Shown piece after piece: positions 1 through 7,588 of a stretch of DNA of 19,064 bases. The stretch lies in assembly GCA_014729945.1 (NCBI GenBank), contig WJJC01000091.1, forward strand, positions 1-19,064, read 5' to 3'. The stretch's first letter is position 1. The number at the start of each line of letters is the position of its first letter. The notes under the pieces are model-generated. The model did not search any database, was not told where the DNA came from, and saw only the letters and a list, made by a program, of their open reading frames with translations. The position numbers and the translations under genes were made by a program. This DNA comes from Candidatus Bathyarchaeota archaeon (GTDB lineage Archaea; Thermoproteota; Bathyarchaeia; TCS64).

Positions 1-108
1 GGTATCCAATCATATTCACTGTAATTACCTAACTGATGTATCCAAGAGTCACGATTAAAGATAGTGGTATGGAAGATGTTTCATACCCATAATAACCAAC
101 TAGTATAC

Positions 109-927
109 ATGACAGTATACGCTAATCAGACATGGCCAGAGCTTGAGAAACGCCTCAAAAAGACAAAGACCGTGTTATTCCCCGTTGGTAGTACAGAGCA
201 GCATGGTCACCATCTAGGAGTGGGCGCGGATTGGATACAAGCAGAAGCTATTGCCCACAGAGTAGGAAAGAAATGCGATGCACTGATCCTACCCACATTA
301 TGCTATGGAGTCTCAGGGCACCATAAAGAGTTCACAGGCACACTAACCTTATCCACCGAGACCTATACAGAAGCAATATACGAGATTCTTGAGAGCCTCG
401 CCCGATACGGAGTGAAAAGAGTAGTATTCATGAATGGACACGGAGGTAACAACACAGGGTTAATGTTAGCCGCTAAGCGTGCCCGAGACGATTACGGTAT
501 GCTCTGCGCCATATGCACATGGTGGGATATATTGAGCAAGGAGAGTATACTGGGTCACCCAGCTGAGCAGCACGCTGGCTACGCTGAGACATCATTCACC
601 CTCTCAGCAAGACCCGAGGCGGTGCAAATTGAGAAGGCAAACTGTATGGCAACCAAACAACTGGACGATGATATTAAATTCACCCGCGCAGGCTTGGCTC
701 GATACAAAAACGGGGTAGTCAGGATACCATTACAAACAGCAGATGTCACGGACACCGGTTCAATGACCGAGACCCACCCGGATGATTATCCCAGTGTAGA
801 GGATTACAGCAAGATCACACCAGAGTATGCAGAGAAACTAATGATAAAAGTGGTGGACTGGATGTGCAGCTTCCTCAAAGACTTTGACGAGATGAAGTAC
901 CCAGAGAGTAATATCAGGAGACCTTAA
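109..927 (+). CDS. Creatininase-family amidohydrolase
   Basis: Likely a metal-dependent cytoplasmic amidohydrolase acting on a cyclic or linear amide; the substrate cannot be read from sequence. With the start at the ATG at 109 (272 residues) the family's metal motifs are visible: E30 and H32 in GSTEQHG, D41 in GVGAD, H111 in NGHGGN, and E160 in HAGYAETS. The segment GHHKEFTGTLTL (about 70-81) matches the conserved substrate-loop region. The frame is open upstream to a GTG at 64 and an ATG at 76, but the ATG at 109 puts the VGSTEQHG strand about 26 residues in, as is usual for this family. No Shine-Dalgarno site is evident. Creatininase-fold relatives include creatinine amidohydrolase, the mycofactocin-pathway protein MftE, and ArfB of archaeal flavin/F420 synthesis, so 'creatininase' is a family name only. 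The 3' end overlaps the convergent M23-like gene by 14 bases. Confidence 0.9.
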   Translation: MTVYANQTWPELEKRLKKTKTVLFPVGSTEQHGHHLGVGADWIQAEAIAHRVGKKCDALILPTLCYGVSGHHKEFTGTLTLSTETYTEAIYEILESLARYGVKRVVFMNGHGGNNTGLMLAAKRARDDYGMLCAICTWWDILSKESILGHPAEQHAGYAETSFTLSARPEAVQIEKANCMATKQLDDDIKFTRAGLARYKNGVVRIPLQTADVTDTGSMTETHPDDYPSVEDYSKITPEYAEKLMIKVVDWMCSFLKDFDEMKYPESNIRRP

Positions 928-1804
928 GGTCCACTTGAACCAAGTCTCCAGTAGATAATTTCAACCCGTTTCTCTCCAATGGAATAGCCTTTACCAAGGG
1001 TTTCAAGCTTGGCCAGAGAGTCAAGGATAGCCCCAGTATGGGTTTCTCATTTATCATAAACCGGTAGTCACGGCATTTTGCTTTGCATGACTTATGGAAC
1101 GACTCTATGATATACGCGATGGGTTTCCCAAGTAGATTAATAGTACCGGACTCAGGGGCATCATCCATATGGGCGCCTAGCCACCCATAATAGGGGATAC
1201 CACCATCAAGAACCGCTGGCAAATCGTTAATTGTACCAACTAATCCGAGACATTTGGAGCCTATTTCTATCATCGCGTACTCGGGTTGAGTGTGAACCAC
1301 AATACCAGTTAATTCTTCAACAGGATACCCCATTGGCTTATCGATTAGATTCATGCGGTAGCCTCCCCGTGCTCTTATGGGGTCAAGTGGGTCTCTTATC
1401 TCTACATGTACATGGGGGGACGTGCCCCAACCATAGTAACCTGATCGCAATGTTCTCCCGATGGGGTCTCCAACACTAATCCATTCCCCTGTCTCGATTA
1501 TCGGGTCCACGTGAAGTAGCTTTGTAACGGTATCCGGGTTATCCCTGTTTTTTATAATGATCACAGTATCATGGTCTGATGCCTTGAAGCCGTTCCCCTT
1601 AGGTGCCCTGACTCTTCTTTCTAGGATAACCTCTCCCTCTACAGGAGAGGGTGCTAATGCACCGAAATCTCCAATAGGGTAAATATCCACGCCGGTGATC
1701 TCTTTATGGGAGGGATAAGGGCTGTTAAAGAAAGCATACCTACAACCCAACGGGACATGGATCCGTACACCCATTGACTCAACCACCGGCCTCAAAGCAG
1801 ACAA
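914..1804 (-). CDS. M23-like (LytM/lysostaphin-fold) protein, degenerate first metal motif
   Basis: A 296-residue protein. Residues about 30-145 resemble the M23 peptidase barrel: GVDIYP (38-43), APSPVEGEVI (51-60), a LLHVDP strand (96-101), VGDPIG (111-116) and GTSPHVHVEIRDPLDP (127-142). M23 enzymes bind zinc with HxxxD and HxH. Here HVH (H131, H133) and D40 are present, but the residue two before G38, normally His, is I36; H33 is the only nearby alternative. No signal peptide is visible, and pseudomurein-free archaea lack the usual M23 substrate, so a cytoplasmic or non-peptidase role is plausible. Residues 150-296 form a second region I do not recognise. The start is TTG at 1804, supported by a minus-strand box TTTTTATTAG 22-31 bases upstream; an ATG at codon 11 is the alternative. 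It is divergent from the gene at 1885. Confidence 0.72.
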   Translation of the reverse strand: MSALRPVVESMGVRIHVPLGCRYAFFNSPYPSHKEITGVDIYPIGDFGALAPSPVEGEVILERRVRAPKGNGFKASDHDTVIIIKNRDNPDTVTKLLHVDPIIETGEWISVGDPIGRTLRSGYYGWGTSPHVHVEIRDPLDPIRARGGYRMNLIDKPMGYPVEELTGIVVHTQPEYAMIEIGSKCLGLVGTINDLPAVLDGGIPYYGWLGAHMDDAPESGTINLLGKPIAYIIESFHKSCKAKCRDYRFMINEKPILGLSLTLWPSLKPLVKAIPLERNGLKLSTGDLVQVDLKVS

Positions 1805-1825
1805 GATAACAGGAATGGGGAATAT

Positions 1826-1835
1826 CTAATAAAAA
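1826..1835 (-). promoter_or_regulatory. TATA-like box for the M23-like gene
   Basis: Read on the minus strand this is TTTTTATTAG, 22-31 bases before the TTG start at 1804. That is the spacing expected of an archaeal TATA box driving a leaderless or nearly leaderless transcript. It sits in an 80-base divergent intergenic region. Confidence 0.5.
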
Positions 1836-1858
1836 GAGGTTCCGCGAAAAAAGAATGA

Positions 1859-1866
1859 TTTTAAAC
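1859..1866 (+). promoter_or_regulatory. TATA-like box for the gene at 1885
   Basis: TTTTAAAC lies 19-26 bases before the GTG at 1885, preceded by a purine-rich run (gaaaaaagaa) that could serve as a BRE. It is back to back with the minus-strand box at 1826-1835. Confidence 0.5.
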
Positions 1867-1884
1867 CCGTAACCACTGTATTCA

Positions 1885-2187
1885 GTGAGTTATATGGAGC
1901 CCGCGCTAAGAGGAATATTAGAGAAAGTTATTGACGATGAATTAAGCGAGGACAAGCTTAGCAGTAATTATAGGATATTTATGAACTTTAAGAACCGTGG
2001 ACTGATTGATAGCGTGCCCAGCGCCATGTTTGGACGAATCTATACACGGGCCTACAACGCCTGGCTTGAGTACAAGGCCAACGACGGGAAACCTGTCAGC
2101 AGGTTGGAAGCCACAGAGTTTGGGAAAATATTTGAGACCAGAGCTGTAGAGATAAGGAGCAAGATAACTTCTGTCTCAAGCCTGTGA
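1885..2187 (+). CDS. Hypothetical 100-residue helical protein
   Basis: I do not recognise this protein. It is 100 residues, charged and probably all-helical, with no signal peptide or membrane segment. The stretch YNAWLEYKANDGK (about 57-69) is the most distinctive part. The GTG at 1885 is chosen because a TATA-like box lies 19-26 bases upstream; an ATG at codon 4 (1894) is nearly equivalent. The 3' end overlaps the convergent 79-residue gene by 12 bases. It is divergent from the M23-like gene. Its coding status rests on the upstream box, the clean open frame and compact spacing. Confidence 0.6.
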   Translation: MSYMEPALRGILEKVIDDELSEDKLSSNYRIFMNFKNRGLIDSVPSAMFGRIYTRAYNAWLEYKANDGKPVSRLEATEFGKIFETRAVEIRSKITSVSSL

Positions 2188-2415
2188 AGCTAGATCAAGA
2201 AATCGCTGTATCTCGTTCGATCGGAACTCTTCATCATTAAGTAGTTTATAATCGTAGGCTGTTCCTTTCCCCAGTAATATGGTGAGACGATCCATGCCAT
2301 CTGGGAGAAACCCCAGCAAGATCTTAATTGTTAACCTAGAGTACCCCTGTTTTCTCATGTATTCATAAATTCGGCGTTTTTCACTGGAACTCAACTGCTC
2401 TGATTTCATTACCAT
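2176..2415 (-). CDS. Hypothetical 79-residue protein
   Basis: Not recognised. It is a small soluble protein with an N-terminal charged helix (SSSEKRRIYEYMRKQGYS, about 9-26), then a hydrophobic helix that could be part of a helix-turn-helix-like fold (SRLTIKILLGFL, 26-37), then an acidic tail. The ATG at 2415 has an AT-rich TATA-like stretch (TAAATATATATTC in minus orientation, 2431-2443) upstream. That stretch overlaps the end of the 44-residue ORF at 2441-2575. A second ATG lies two codons in. A function cannot be assigned. Confidence 0.6.
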   Translation of the reverse strand: MVMKSEQLSSSEKRRIYEYMRKQGYSRLTIKILLGFLPDGMDRLTILLGKGTAYDYKLLNDEEFRSNEIQRFLDLASQA

Positions 2416-2440
2416 CGAGGATAACTTAGAGAATATATAT

Positions 2441-2575
2441 TTACTCCTCTTCTCGGCGCTCTTTCAAACTCATAAGTTTCTCCACGTTCTTCATTCTCGC
2501 GCTCACCGCATCCTGCTTCTTGGCTAGGCGTTTAAGGCGCTCTACTACTTCTTTGAGTTTTTCATCCTTAGACAA
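2441..2575 (-). CDS. Small 44-residue charged helical protein, TTG start
   Basis: This short open frame fills the gap between the 79-residue gene and the ATC-hydrolase-like gene. From the TTG at 2575 it gives MSKDEKLKEVVERLKRLAKK followed by QDAVSARMKNVEKLMSLKER and a REEE tail. The heptad-like spacing of Leu/Val/Met and the rich Lys/Glu content are typical of a real small helical or coiled-coil protein and unlike a random frame. A box TTTTATTCC (minus orientation, 2602-2610) lies 27-35 bases upstream, allowing a leader of a few bases. No ATG is available in frame. Partner and role are unknown. Its TAA stop lies inside the likely promoter of the next gene on this strand. Confidence 0.5.
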   Translation of the reverse strand: MSKDEKLKEVVERLKRLAKKQDAVSARMKNVEKLMSLKERREEE

Positions 2576-2623
2576 AGGTTTCTCGCATAGTAAATGACTA
2601 GAGGAATAAAAGAAAGAGGTATA

Positions 2624-3100
2624 CTATTGATCCTCAGGCTGAGATACTAAGAAGAGACAGTGGGGATCATCCTTGGTCAAGATCTCGGGGATCTGAACAT
2701 CGATATCTGGGCGATAGGTCTGCCAGAAGGCGTGGTGAAAGTATTGACAATAGATTAACCCAACGTCGTTACACTCCCTCTCCCTCCAGATACGCTCATA
2801 GGGGCATAGATACGTATAGCTCTCAAGGAAGTTATCAGTAAACTTGGTGCGCTCCTTCTCATTATCAGGGTGGCCGGGTAGATCATAGTGCTCAAAGAGG
2901 CTCCGCATATTGATGGGTAGTCCCTGATCCTCATGTCGTTCACGTAGCCTTTTACCTCGGGCTGCTCCGTAGGCTTTTACCGCTCTTATGAGGGCTTCTT
3001 TGCCCTCCTCACCGAAGCTGTCAACCATCTCACGGGCCATAACACTGTACATTAGCGCCCATAGGTCTCCGAACTCTGCGATGTCTTGCTCTGTTACCAT
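2624..3100 (-). CDS. L-2-amino-thiazoline-4-carboxylic acid (ATC) hydrolase-like protein
   Basis: A 158-residue protein with the layout of the ATC_hydrolase family, named for bacterial enzymes that open the thiazoline ring to give N-carbamoyl-cysteine. Most archaeal and clostridial members are uncharacterised. Visible signatures are an N-terminal helical part (1-55) with YGAARGKR (44-51), the ESYTYLCPY segment (93-101) with C99, an ECNDVGLIYCQYFHHAFWQTY block (109-129) with C110, C118 and an HH pair, and a final DDPHCLFLV strand (144-152) with C148. Length fits the family. It starts at the ATG at 3100, which codes for MVTEQDIAEFG. It is divergent from the asparaginase-like gene at 3179. The actual substrate could be another amide or thiazoline. 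Confidence 0.75.
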   Translation of the reverse strand: MVTEQDIAEFGDLWALMYSVMAREMVDSFGEEGKEALIRAVKAYGAARGKRLRERHEDQGLPINMRSLFEHYDLPGHPDNEKERTKFTDNFLESYTYLCPYERIWRERECNDVGLIYCQYFHHAFWQTYRPDIDVQIPEILTKDDPHCLFLVSQPEDQ

Positions 3101-3150
3101 AATCGATCCCCAGTAAATCGTCCTTATGTTAATTATAATTTGGCATAATA

Positions 3151-3158
3151 TGAAATAT
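3151..3158 (+). promoter_or_regulatory. TATA-like box for the asparaginase-like gene
   Basis: TGAAATAT lies 21-28 bases before the ATG at 3179, with no ribosome binding site in between. This is consistent with a leaderless archaeal transcript. Confidence 0.45.
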
Positions 3159-3178
3159 CCACAAACCCAGTTATACCC

Positions 3179-4123
3179 ATGGTTAAGCCATTTATTATGG
3201 GATCAGATAGCGCCAAGGATTTCCTACAAATAGGGTTAGAGATTTTACGTGAAAATAGATCTGCTCTGGACGCTGTGGAGGAGACATGCAGGGCTGTGGA
3301 GTCCAACTCTGAGGACCATGGAGTAGGATTAGGGGGCATCCCTAATCTAGGAGGTGAGGTTACCCTTGATGCCTCTATAATGTGTGGACGAACATTGAAT
3401 GCGGGTGCTGTTGCCCATGTTAGATGTGTTCTTCATGTTATCTCACTTGCACGTAAGGTAATGGAGGAGAGCCCCCACGTATTACTGGTGGGAGATGGAG
3501 CCGAGTTACTGGCAGAACACTATGGTTTTGAGAAGACAAAGCTATTGACACCATATGCGGAGGAGTTCTATAACGCTTTCAAGGAGAAGCGCTTACACCT
3601 GTTGGGACCCGAGTTTGATGTAGATAAGGGCTATCTTAGGGCTGATGAGCAAGACTATGATATCAATACGTGGTTTGAGAAACTGGAGCCCCATATGAGG
3701 GGAACAGTGGATATCATGGCAATAGACACCAATCAAGATATAGCCACAGGGGTAACCACAAGTGGAACCTACCTCAAACTACCTGGAAGAGTAGGAGACA
3801 GTCCAATTATTGGTGCAGGAAACTACTGTGATAACCGTTATGGAGCAGCCTGCTGTACGGGAACAGGGGAACTGGCTATCAGAAACGGTACAGCGAGAGC
3901 TGTGATCGTATACATGAAGACGGGTATGAGTCCAACAGAGGCATGCGAGGAGTCCATGAAAGAGATACAGGAGATAGTGAAAAAACCTAGCATGAATGTA
4001 ATAGCATTCAATAATGATGGTGAGACAGGAGGAGCATCAACCCACCGGGAGGTACCATACTACTACATGGACATAGACTCAAAGAAGGTTGAGACCCGAA
4101 AAGGTATATGGGTCAAGAAATAA
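3179..4123 (+). CDS. Ntn-hydrolase of the T2 family (glycosylasparaginase / isoaspartyl peptidase-like asparaginase)
   Basis: A 314-residue member of the N-terminal-nucleophile asparaginase family, which is made as an inactive chain and cuts itself before a Thr that becomes the nucleophile. That Thr is T176 in MRGTVDIMAID (173-183). Supporting motifs are VGLGGIPNLGGEVTLDAS (49-66), TTSGTYLKLPGRVGDSPI (193-210) with R204 and D207 for substrate carboxylate binding, GAGNYCDN (212-219), and the glycine-rich CCTGTGE (225-231). The GIPN/LDAS pattern favours the glycosylasparaginase (aspartylglucosaminidase) branch over isoaspartyl peptidases. No signal peptide is seen, so it is probably cytoplasmic and may act on glycosylated or damaged Asn from imported peptides. 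It stands alone, 38 bases before the next gene, which has its own promoter-like box. Confidence 0.9.
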   Translation: MVKPFIMGSDSAKDFLQIGLEILRENRSALDAVEETCRAVESNSEDHGVGLGGIPNLGGEVTLDASIMCGRTLNAGAVAHVRCVLHVISLARKVMEESPHVLLVGDGAELLAEHYGFEKTKLLTPYAEEFYNAFKEKRLHLLGPEFDVDKGYLRADEQDYDINTWFEKLEPHMRGTVDIMAIDTNQDIATGVTTSGTYLKLPGRVGDSPIIGAGNYCDNRYGAACCTGTGELAIRNGTARAVIVYMKTGMSPTEACEESMKEIQEIVKKPSMNVIAFNNDGETGGASTHREVPYYYMDIDSKKVETRKGIWVKK

Positions 4124-4132
4124 CCTGATTAA

Positions 4133-4140
4133 TTCATAAA
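4133..4140 (+). promoter_or_regulatory. TATA-like box for the DUF318-like membrane protein
   Basis: TTCATAAA lies 22-29 bases before the ATG at 4162 and just after the stop of the previous gene. Confidence 0.4.
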
Positions 4141-4161
4141 GCCCTCTTCAAATATATTCCT

Positions 4162-4683
4162 ATGAGACTCTCAGAGTTCTATGCAGTTATCTTTGGTAAC
4201 TATAGCATTATTCAGAAAGCCTTGGTGATCATATCCATCGCCGCCACCATCGGCCTTTATATCATAAACCCTGAGAAAGGACAGAACGCATTAGAAGGCG
4301 CGGGAAGCACATTCACAAGAGTTTTGCTGCTTATCATTGCTGGAACATTACTGGGATCCGTAATAGAGAACGTAATACCCGAGGAACTCATAACAAATGT
4401 ACTAGGCGAAGGCTCCGGAGTCAAAGGTATCCTGATCGCGGCGCTACTGGGTAGCTTTGTACCTGGTGGACCATATGTTATTTACCCTATTCTTGCGAGC
4501 CTCTACGCTGCTGGCGTCGGTTTGGCTCCCATTATCACATTCATCTTCGCTTGGAGTAGCGTAGCCTTGGGCAGGGTTCCCTTTGAGCTGGCTTTCTTTG
4601 AGAACAGGATTGTATTAACTAGGATAGCACTAGGTATACCACTACCAATCATCGCTGGTTTACTGGCTGATCTATTAACCTAG
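4162..4683 (+). CDS. Half-length DUF318/ArsP-type permease-like membrane protein
   Basis: A 173-residue integral membrane protein. Hydrophobic segments are visible at about 18-35, 53-68, 88-114, 120-138 and 150-172. The block GVKGILIAALLGSFVPGGPYVIYPILASL (86-114) and the following IITFIFAWSSVALGRVPFEL (123-142) resemble the repeat unit of the DUF318/ArsP permease family, including its conserved GSFVPGGPY turn. Full family members have about 300 residues and two such repeats, so this protein holds one repeat and may work as a dimer. Substrate is unknown; arsenic compounds should not be assumed, since the context holds no ars genes. It is followed 64 bases later by an MFS gene on the same strand. 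Confidence 0.7.
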   Translation: MRLSEFYAVIFGNYSIIQKALVIISIAATIGLYIINPEKGQNALEGAGSTFTRVLLLIIAGTLLGSVIENVIPEELITNVLGEGSGVKGILIAALLGSFVPGGPYVIYPILASLYAAGVGLAPIITFIFAWSSVALGRVPFELAFFENRIVLTRIALGIPLPIIAGLLADLLT

Positions 4684-4747
4684 TGGATTTCTACATTTCA
4701 GTTAGAGTTAAAAGAGAGACCCCCGTTAGTGGCGGCACCGATGAGTC

Positions 4748-5959
4748 ATGAACATCCTAAAGAGAATACGCAGGGATCAACAGATATTTTACCTCGCCCT
4801 AGCGACGGCTCTACGTGGCATTCGTGATAACATTCGGAGTGTGGTATGGCAGCCTTTTGCTCTCAGTCTCGGTATACCCATGAGGGATATAGGCGCACTA
4901 GAGAGCCTGATGGAGTTAGCTAGAATTATAATACAACCTGTACTCGGGGCAGCCAGTGATGTTTATGGTAGAAAACCCTTCTTAATCCTACGTGATCTGT
5001 TAGTCGTAGCCGGTGGAGTATTCTTTCTATTCGCCCAGTCCTGGCTCTACCTAGCATTAGGGATGATGTTAATTGGATTAGGTTATGCCTTGACACCTGT
5101 ATGGAGTAGCGTGGTAGCTGAGTCATCATCACCAGATAGAATTGGGTGGTCATTCAGTATACTGGGCAGCGTATATATGACCACAGGCCTAGTAGGGACA
5201 CTATCAGCCGGCTGGTTAACAGATAACCTAGGGTACAGATATGTTTACTCTGTATTCGTGATAGCCAGCACATTATCACTCCTAGTAACAGTTTTCAAGA
5301 TACGTGAAACCCATAGCCCAGAGACTCGAGTTTTTGGAGTAGGGAAAGCATTCCTAAGTATCATGGACACCTTCAGACCACCAAGGTACCTCTGGGGCTA
5401 CTATTTCGCCATGAGCGTGGATCTATTCGCTTTCAGCGTGGGCTGGAGGCTGATTAGTGGGTTACTTACAGACGCCTATGGTTTCACTCCAAGCATGCTG
5501 GGGATCACACTAGCATTTCAGACGGGAACCATGGCTATATTCCAGATAGTGCTAGGAAGAAAAGTGGATGAATATGGATATAGAGAATATCTTACGTTGA
5601 GTCAGATTATCTCAAGCATATTGCTAGCTGCATTGATAATCAGACCCAGTTACAGTGTTGCTATAGCGGCCAATATATTGATGGGGTTGAGTGCTGCTCT
5701 CTGGGGTCCAGCCGAGCAGGCTTGGGTGGCTAGTAATGTTGATCCAGGTGAGAGAGCGAAATCCATAGGAGGATACAGTACTTTTAGAGGTCTCGTGGCT
5801 TTACCTGGGCCTTACATAGGTGGATTACTCTATGACAGATTTGGATACCAGGCGCCTCTACAGGTAAACCTTGTGCTGGCTGTAGTGGATACATTGCTTC
5901 TATGGTTTTTAATAAAAGATGATGCGAGAGAGGCGGCAGGCTTAATCGATAACCCTTAG
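4748..5959 (+). CDS. Major facilitator superfamily transporter
   Basis: A 403-residue, 12-helix MFS protein. The classical loop 2-3 motif A reads GAASDVYGRKPF (67-78), and its second-half echo is GRKVDEYGYRE (270-280). The N-terminal sequence RGIRDNIRSVVWQPFALSLG (23-42) forms helix 1, and the region around 186-215 is the central cytoplasmic loop. No substrate-specific motif can be read; the general look is that of drug/metabolite efflux or sugar-type MFS proteins of archaea. The ATG at 4748 follows ggcggcaccgatgagtc, which holds no good ribosome binding site; an AT-rich AGTTAAAAG at 4706-4714 could be a TATA box with a short leader. The 3' end overlaps the convergent TIGR04076-like gene by 18 bases. 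Confidence 0.9.
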   Translation: MNILKRIRRDQQIFYLALATALRGIRDNIRSVVWQPFALSLGIPMRDIGALESLMELARIIIQPVLGAASDVYGRKPFLILRDLLVVAGGVFFLFAQSWLYLALGMMLIGLGYALTPVWSSVVAESSSPDRIGWSFSILGSVYMTTGLVGTLSAGWLTDNLGYRYVYSVFVIASTLSLLVTVFKIRETHSPETRVFGVGKAFLSIMDTFRPPRYLWGYYFAMSVDLFAFSVGWRLISGLLTDAYGFTPSMLGITLAFQTGTMAIFQIVLGRKVDEYGYREYLTLSQIISSILLAALIIRPSYSVAIAANILMGLSAALWGPAEQAWVASNVDPGERAKSIGGYSTFRGLVALPGPYIGGLLYDRFGYQAPLQVNLVLAVVDTLLLWFLIKDDAREAAGLIDNP

Positions 5960-6214
5960 CTCAAGAATCAAAGGATTATAACCATCTGGACAAGCGTGAC
6001 GAGCCACCTTAGTTCCATCCTCAGCTTCTGCGAACGCTACGTTACCACCCATCGCCATGCCGTAGATCTTAGGCATAACACTGTACAAGGCGTGGAGGCA
6101 TAACCGACCCTCTATCTCATGGGTATCCCAGTTGAATACTATCTCATCCCCGACCTTGTGTCCTGCTGCGCAGTGGCCTTCTTGACTGATTACAGTTGCT
6201 TTTACTTTGACCAT
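5942..6214 (-). CDS. TIGR04076-family-like small cysteine protein
   Basis: A 90-residue soluble protein resembling the TIGR04076 family of unknown function found in anaerobic bacteria and archaea. Shared features are the start KVKATVIS, a Cys-containing loop followed by VGDEIVF (21-27), EGRLCLHALYSVMPKIY (35-51), a GGNVAF strand (57-62), and the end CPDGYNPLILELRVI (75-89). The conserved cysteines C15, C39 and C75 with H14, H41 and H73 could bind a metal or be redox-active; that is inference. The ATG at 6214 has a TATA-like box TTTTAATAC 22-30 bases upstream. It lies convergent to the first MFS gene and divergent from the second. Confidence 0.75.
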   Translation of the reverse strand: MVKVKATVISQEGHCAAGHKVGDEIVFNWDTHEIEGRLCLHALYSVMPKIYGMAMGGNVAFAEAEDGTKVARHACPDGYNPLILELRVID

Positions 6215-6235
6215 ATAGGCATCATAGTATTCACC

Positions 6236-6244
6236 GTATTAAAA
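6236..6244 (-). promoter_or_regulatory. TATA-like box for the TIGR04076-like gene
   Basis: Read on the minus strand this is TTTTAATAC, 22-30 bases before the ATG at 6214, which fits a leaderless transcript. Confidence 0.5.
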
Positions 6245-6306
6245 TCAATATCAATAGGGGTAACTCTATATAGAATATCAGGGTAAAAACAGTATTCCAA
6301 CCCTTG

Positions 6307-7551
6307 GTGAAACTACTGGTGATACAAAAAGCCGTAAAAACTGTACGTGAATTTCTTGCACGCCAGAGTCACAACTATAAAATGATGATAATAAGAACCG
6401 CTGGAGCTAACTTTCTCTTTAATCTAACCAATCAATACACCAGCATCTACACTAAAGCACTTGGAGCAGACAACGTGCTAATAGGTTTACTAAGTAGCTT
6501 TAGCGCCTTCATCAGTATGCTGGTGAGTCTACCAGTTGGGTATGTGACAGATAAATATAATCTACGTAAGGTTCTCGGTGTTGGAATGTTCTTGAACATT
6601 GTGATGATAGGTTTCTATGCTTTTGCCCGGGATTGGAGGTGGATATTCATCGCCATGGGTATCAACCCCTTAACAATGGCCTTGATGTTCCGGAGCCAGC
6701 AGGTTATCATAACCAATGGACTACGGGATGAGGATAGGGCTACGGGAATGGGGTTAAGGATGCAGATAGCTTACTTAATAGGACTCATCGCACCGGTTGT
6801 AGGGGCTCTCATAGTTAACCAGATGGGAGGGTTAACTGTTGAAGGCATCAGACCATTATACTACATCAGATTTCTCGGGCTAATAGTAACCTACAGCTTC
6901 GTATACCTCAAGGTAAACGATGTGGACCCAGCTATTAGAGAAAAAAGCAGCCAGGGCTTCATAGAGGATTTCAAGGACGTGATGGAGACCGGTGGACGAA
7001 AACTCAAGACAATGATAATCGTAGGAGCACTAGGCGCCTTCGTATGGTCCACATTACAGAGTTTCGCCTTTTTATACGCCGAGGAGATTAAGGGTGCTAA
7101 CGCATTGATTCTAGGGTTAATGCCCACCTGTGAGACCATCGCATATCTATTATTCTCAACCACCACCAATCGATTAGCAGATACTCGCGGAAGAAAATTC
7201 TCGTTCATCGCTGTAAGACCCGGTCTCTGGCTGAGCTTCATTATAACCATACTGGCTCCTAACCCATATTGGCTACTAGTAGCATGGTTCCTGAGAGGAG
7301 TAGCGTTGAGCACAAGCGCCTATAACACATTGTTCATGGAACTGGTTCCAGCTGAACAAAGAGGCAGATGGATGGGACTAAGTAATACGTTCAGCGCCAT
7401 GGTGAGAGTAGTGGCTCCAGTGCTGGGCGGTTTCATGTATGATAGTAATATGCCTTGGCTAATCTTCGCGGTTCCACTGGTAGTTGATATGCTAATAAGA
7501 GTACCCATACTATACAAATGGGTACCGGAGACCTTATCTAATGTAGCCTAA
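6307..7551 (+). CDS. Major facilitator superfamily transporter
   Basis: A 12-helix MFS protein of about 414 residues. Motif A in the first half reads GYVTDKYNLRKVL (78-90) and in the second half RLADTRGRKF (289-298). The AGANFLFNLTNQYTSIYTKALG stretch (33-54) and PVGYVTDKYN are typical of an archaeal MFS group of unknown substrate. The central loop (about 205-232) is acidic and hydrophilic. It is not a close paralogue of the MFS protein at 4748, judged by motif differences. The start could be TTG at 6304 or the adjacent GTG at 6307; a CTATATAG box at 6266-6273 is 34-41 bases upstream of 6307, implying a leader of about 10 bases. The CBS-domain gene follows after 37 bases on the same strand with its own promoter-like box. 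Confidence 0.9.
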   Translation: MKLLVIQKAVKTVREFLARQSHNYKMMIIRTAGANFLFNLTNQYTSIYTKALGADNVLIGLLSSFSAFISMLVSLPVGYVTDKYNLRKVLGVGMFLNIVMIGFYAFARDWRWIFIAMGINPLTMALMFRSQQVIITNGLRDEDRATGMGLRMQIAYLIGLIAPVVGALIVNQMGGLTVEGIRPLYYIRFLGLIVTYSFVYLKVNDVDPAIREKSSQGFIEDFKDVMETGGRKLKTMIIVGALGAFVWSTLQSFAFLYAEEIKGANALILGLMPTCETIAYLLFSTTTNRLADTRGRKFSFIAVRPGLWLSFIITILAPNPYWLLVAWFLRGVALSTSAYNTLFMELVPAEQRGRWMGLSNTFSAMVRVVAPVLGGFMYDSNMPWLIFAVPLVVDMLIRVPILYKWVPETLSNVA

Positions 7552-7561
7552 TCTACGAAGA

Positions 7562-7569
7562 TTTTTAAC
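7562..7569 (+). promoter_or_regulatory. TATA-like box for the CBS protein gene
   Basis: TTTTTAAC lies 20-27 bases before the ATG at 7589, within the 37-base gap after the MFS gene. It suggests independent transcription. Confidence 0.5.
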
Positions 7570-7588
7570 GTGGCTCTCCAGAGAATCT

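Noticed and set aside
1231..1479. Plus-strand open frame inside the M23-like gene
   Set aside because: It is antisense to a recognisable domain, has biased random composition and no promoter-like box; a shadow frame.
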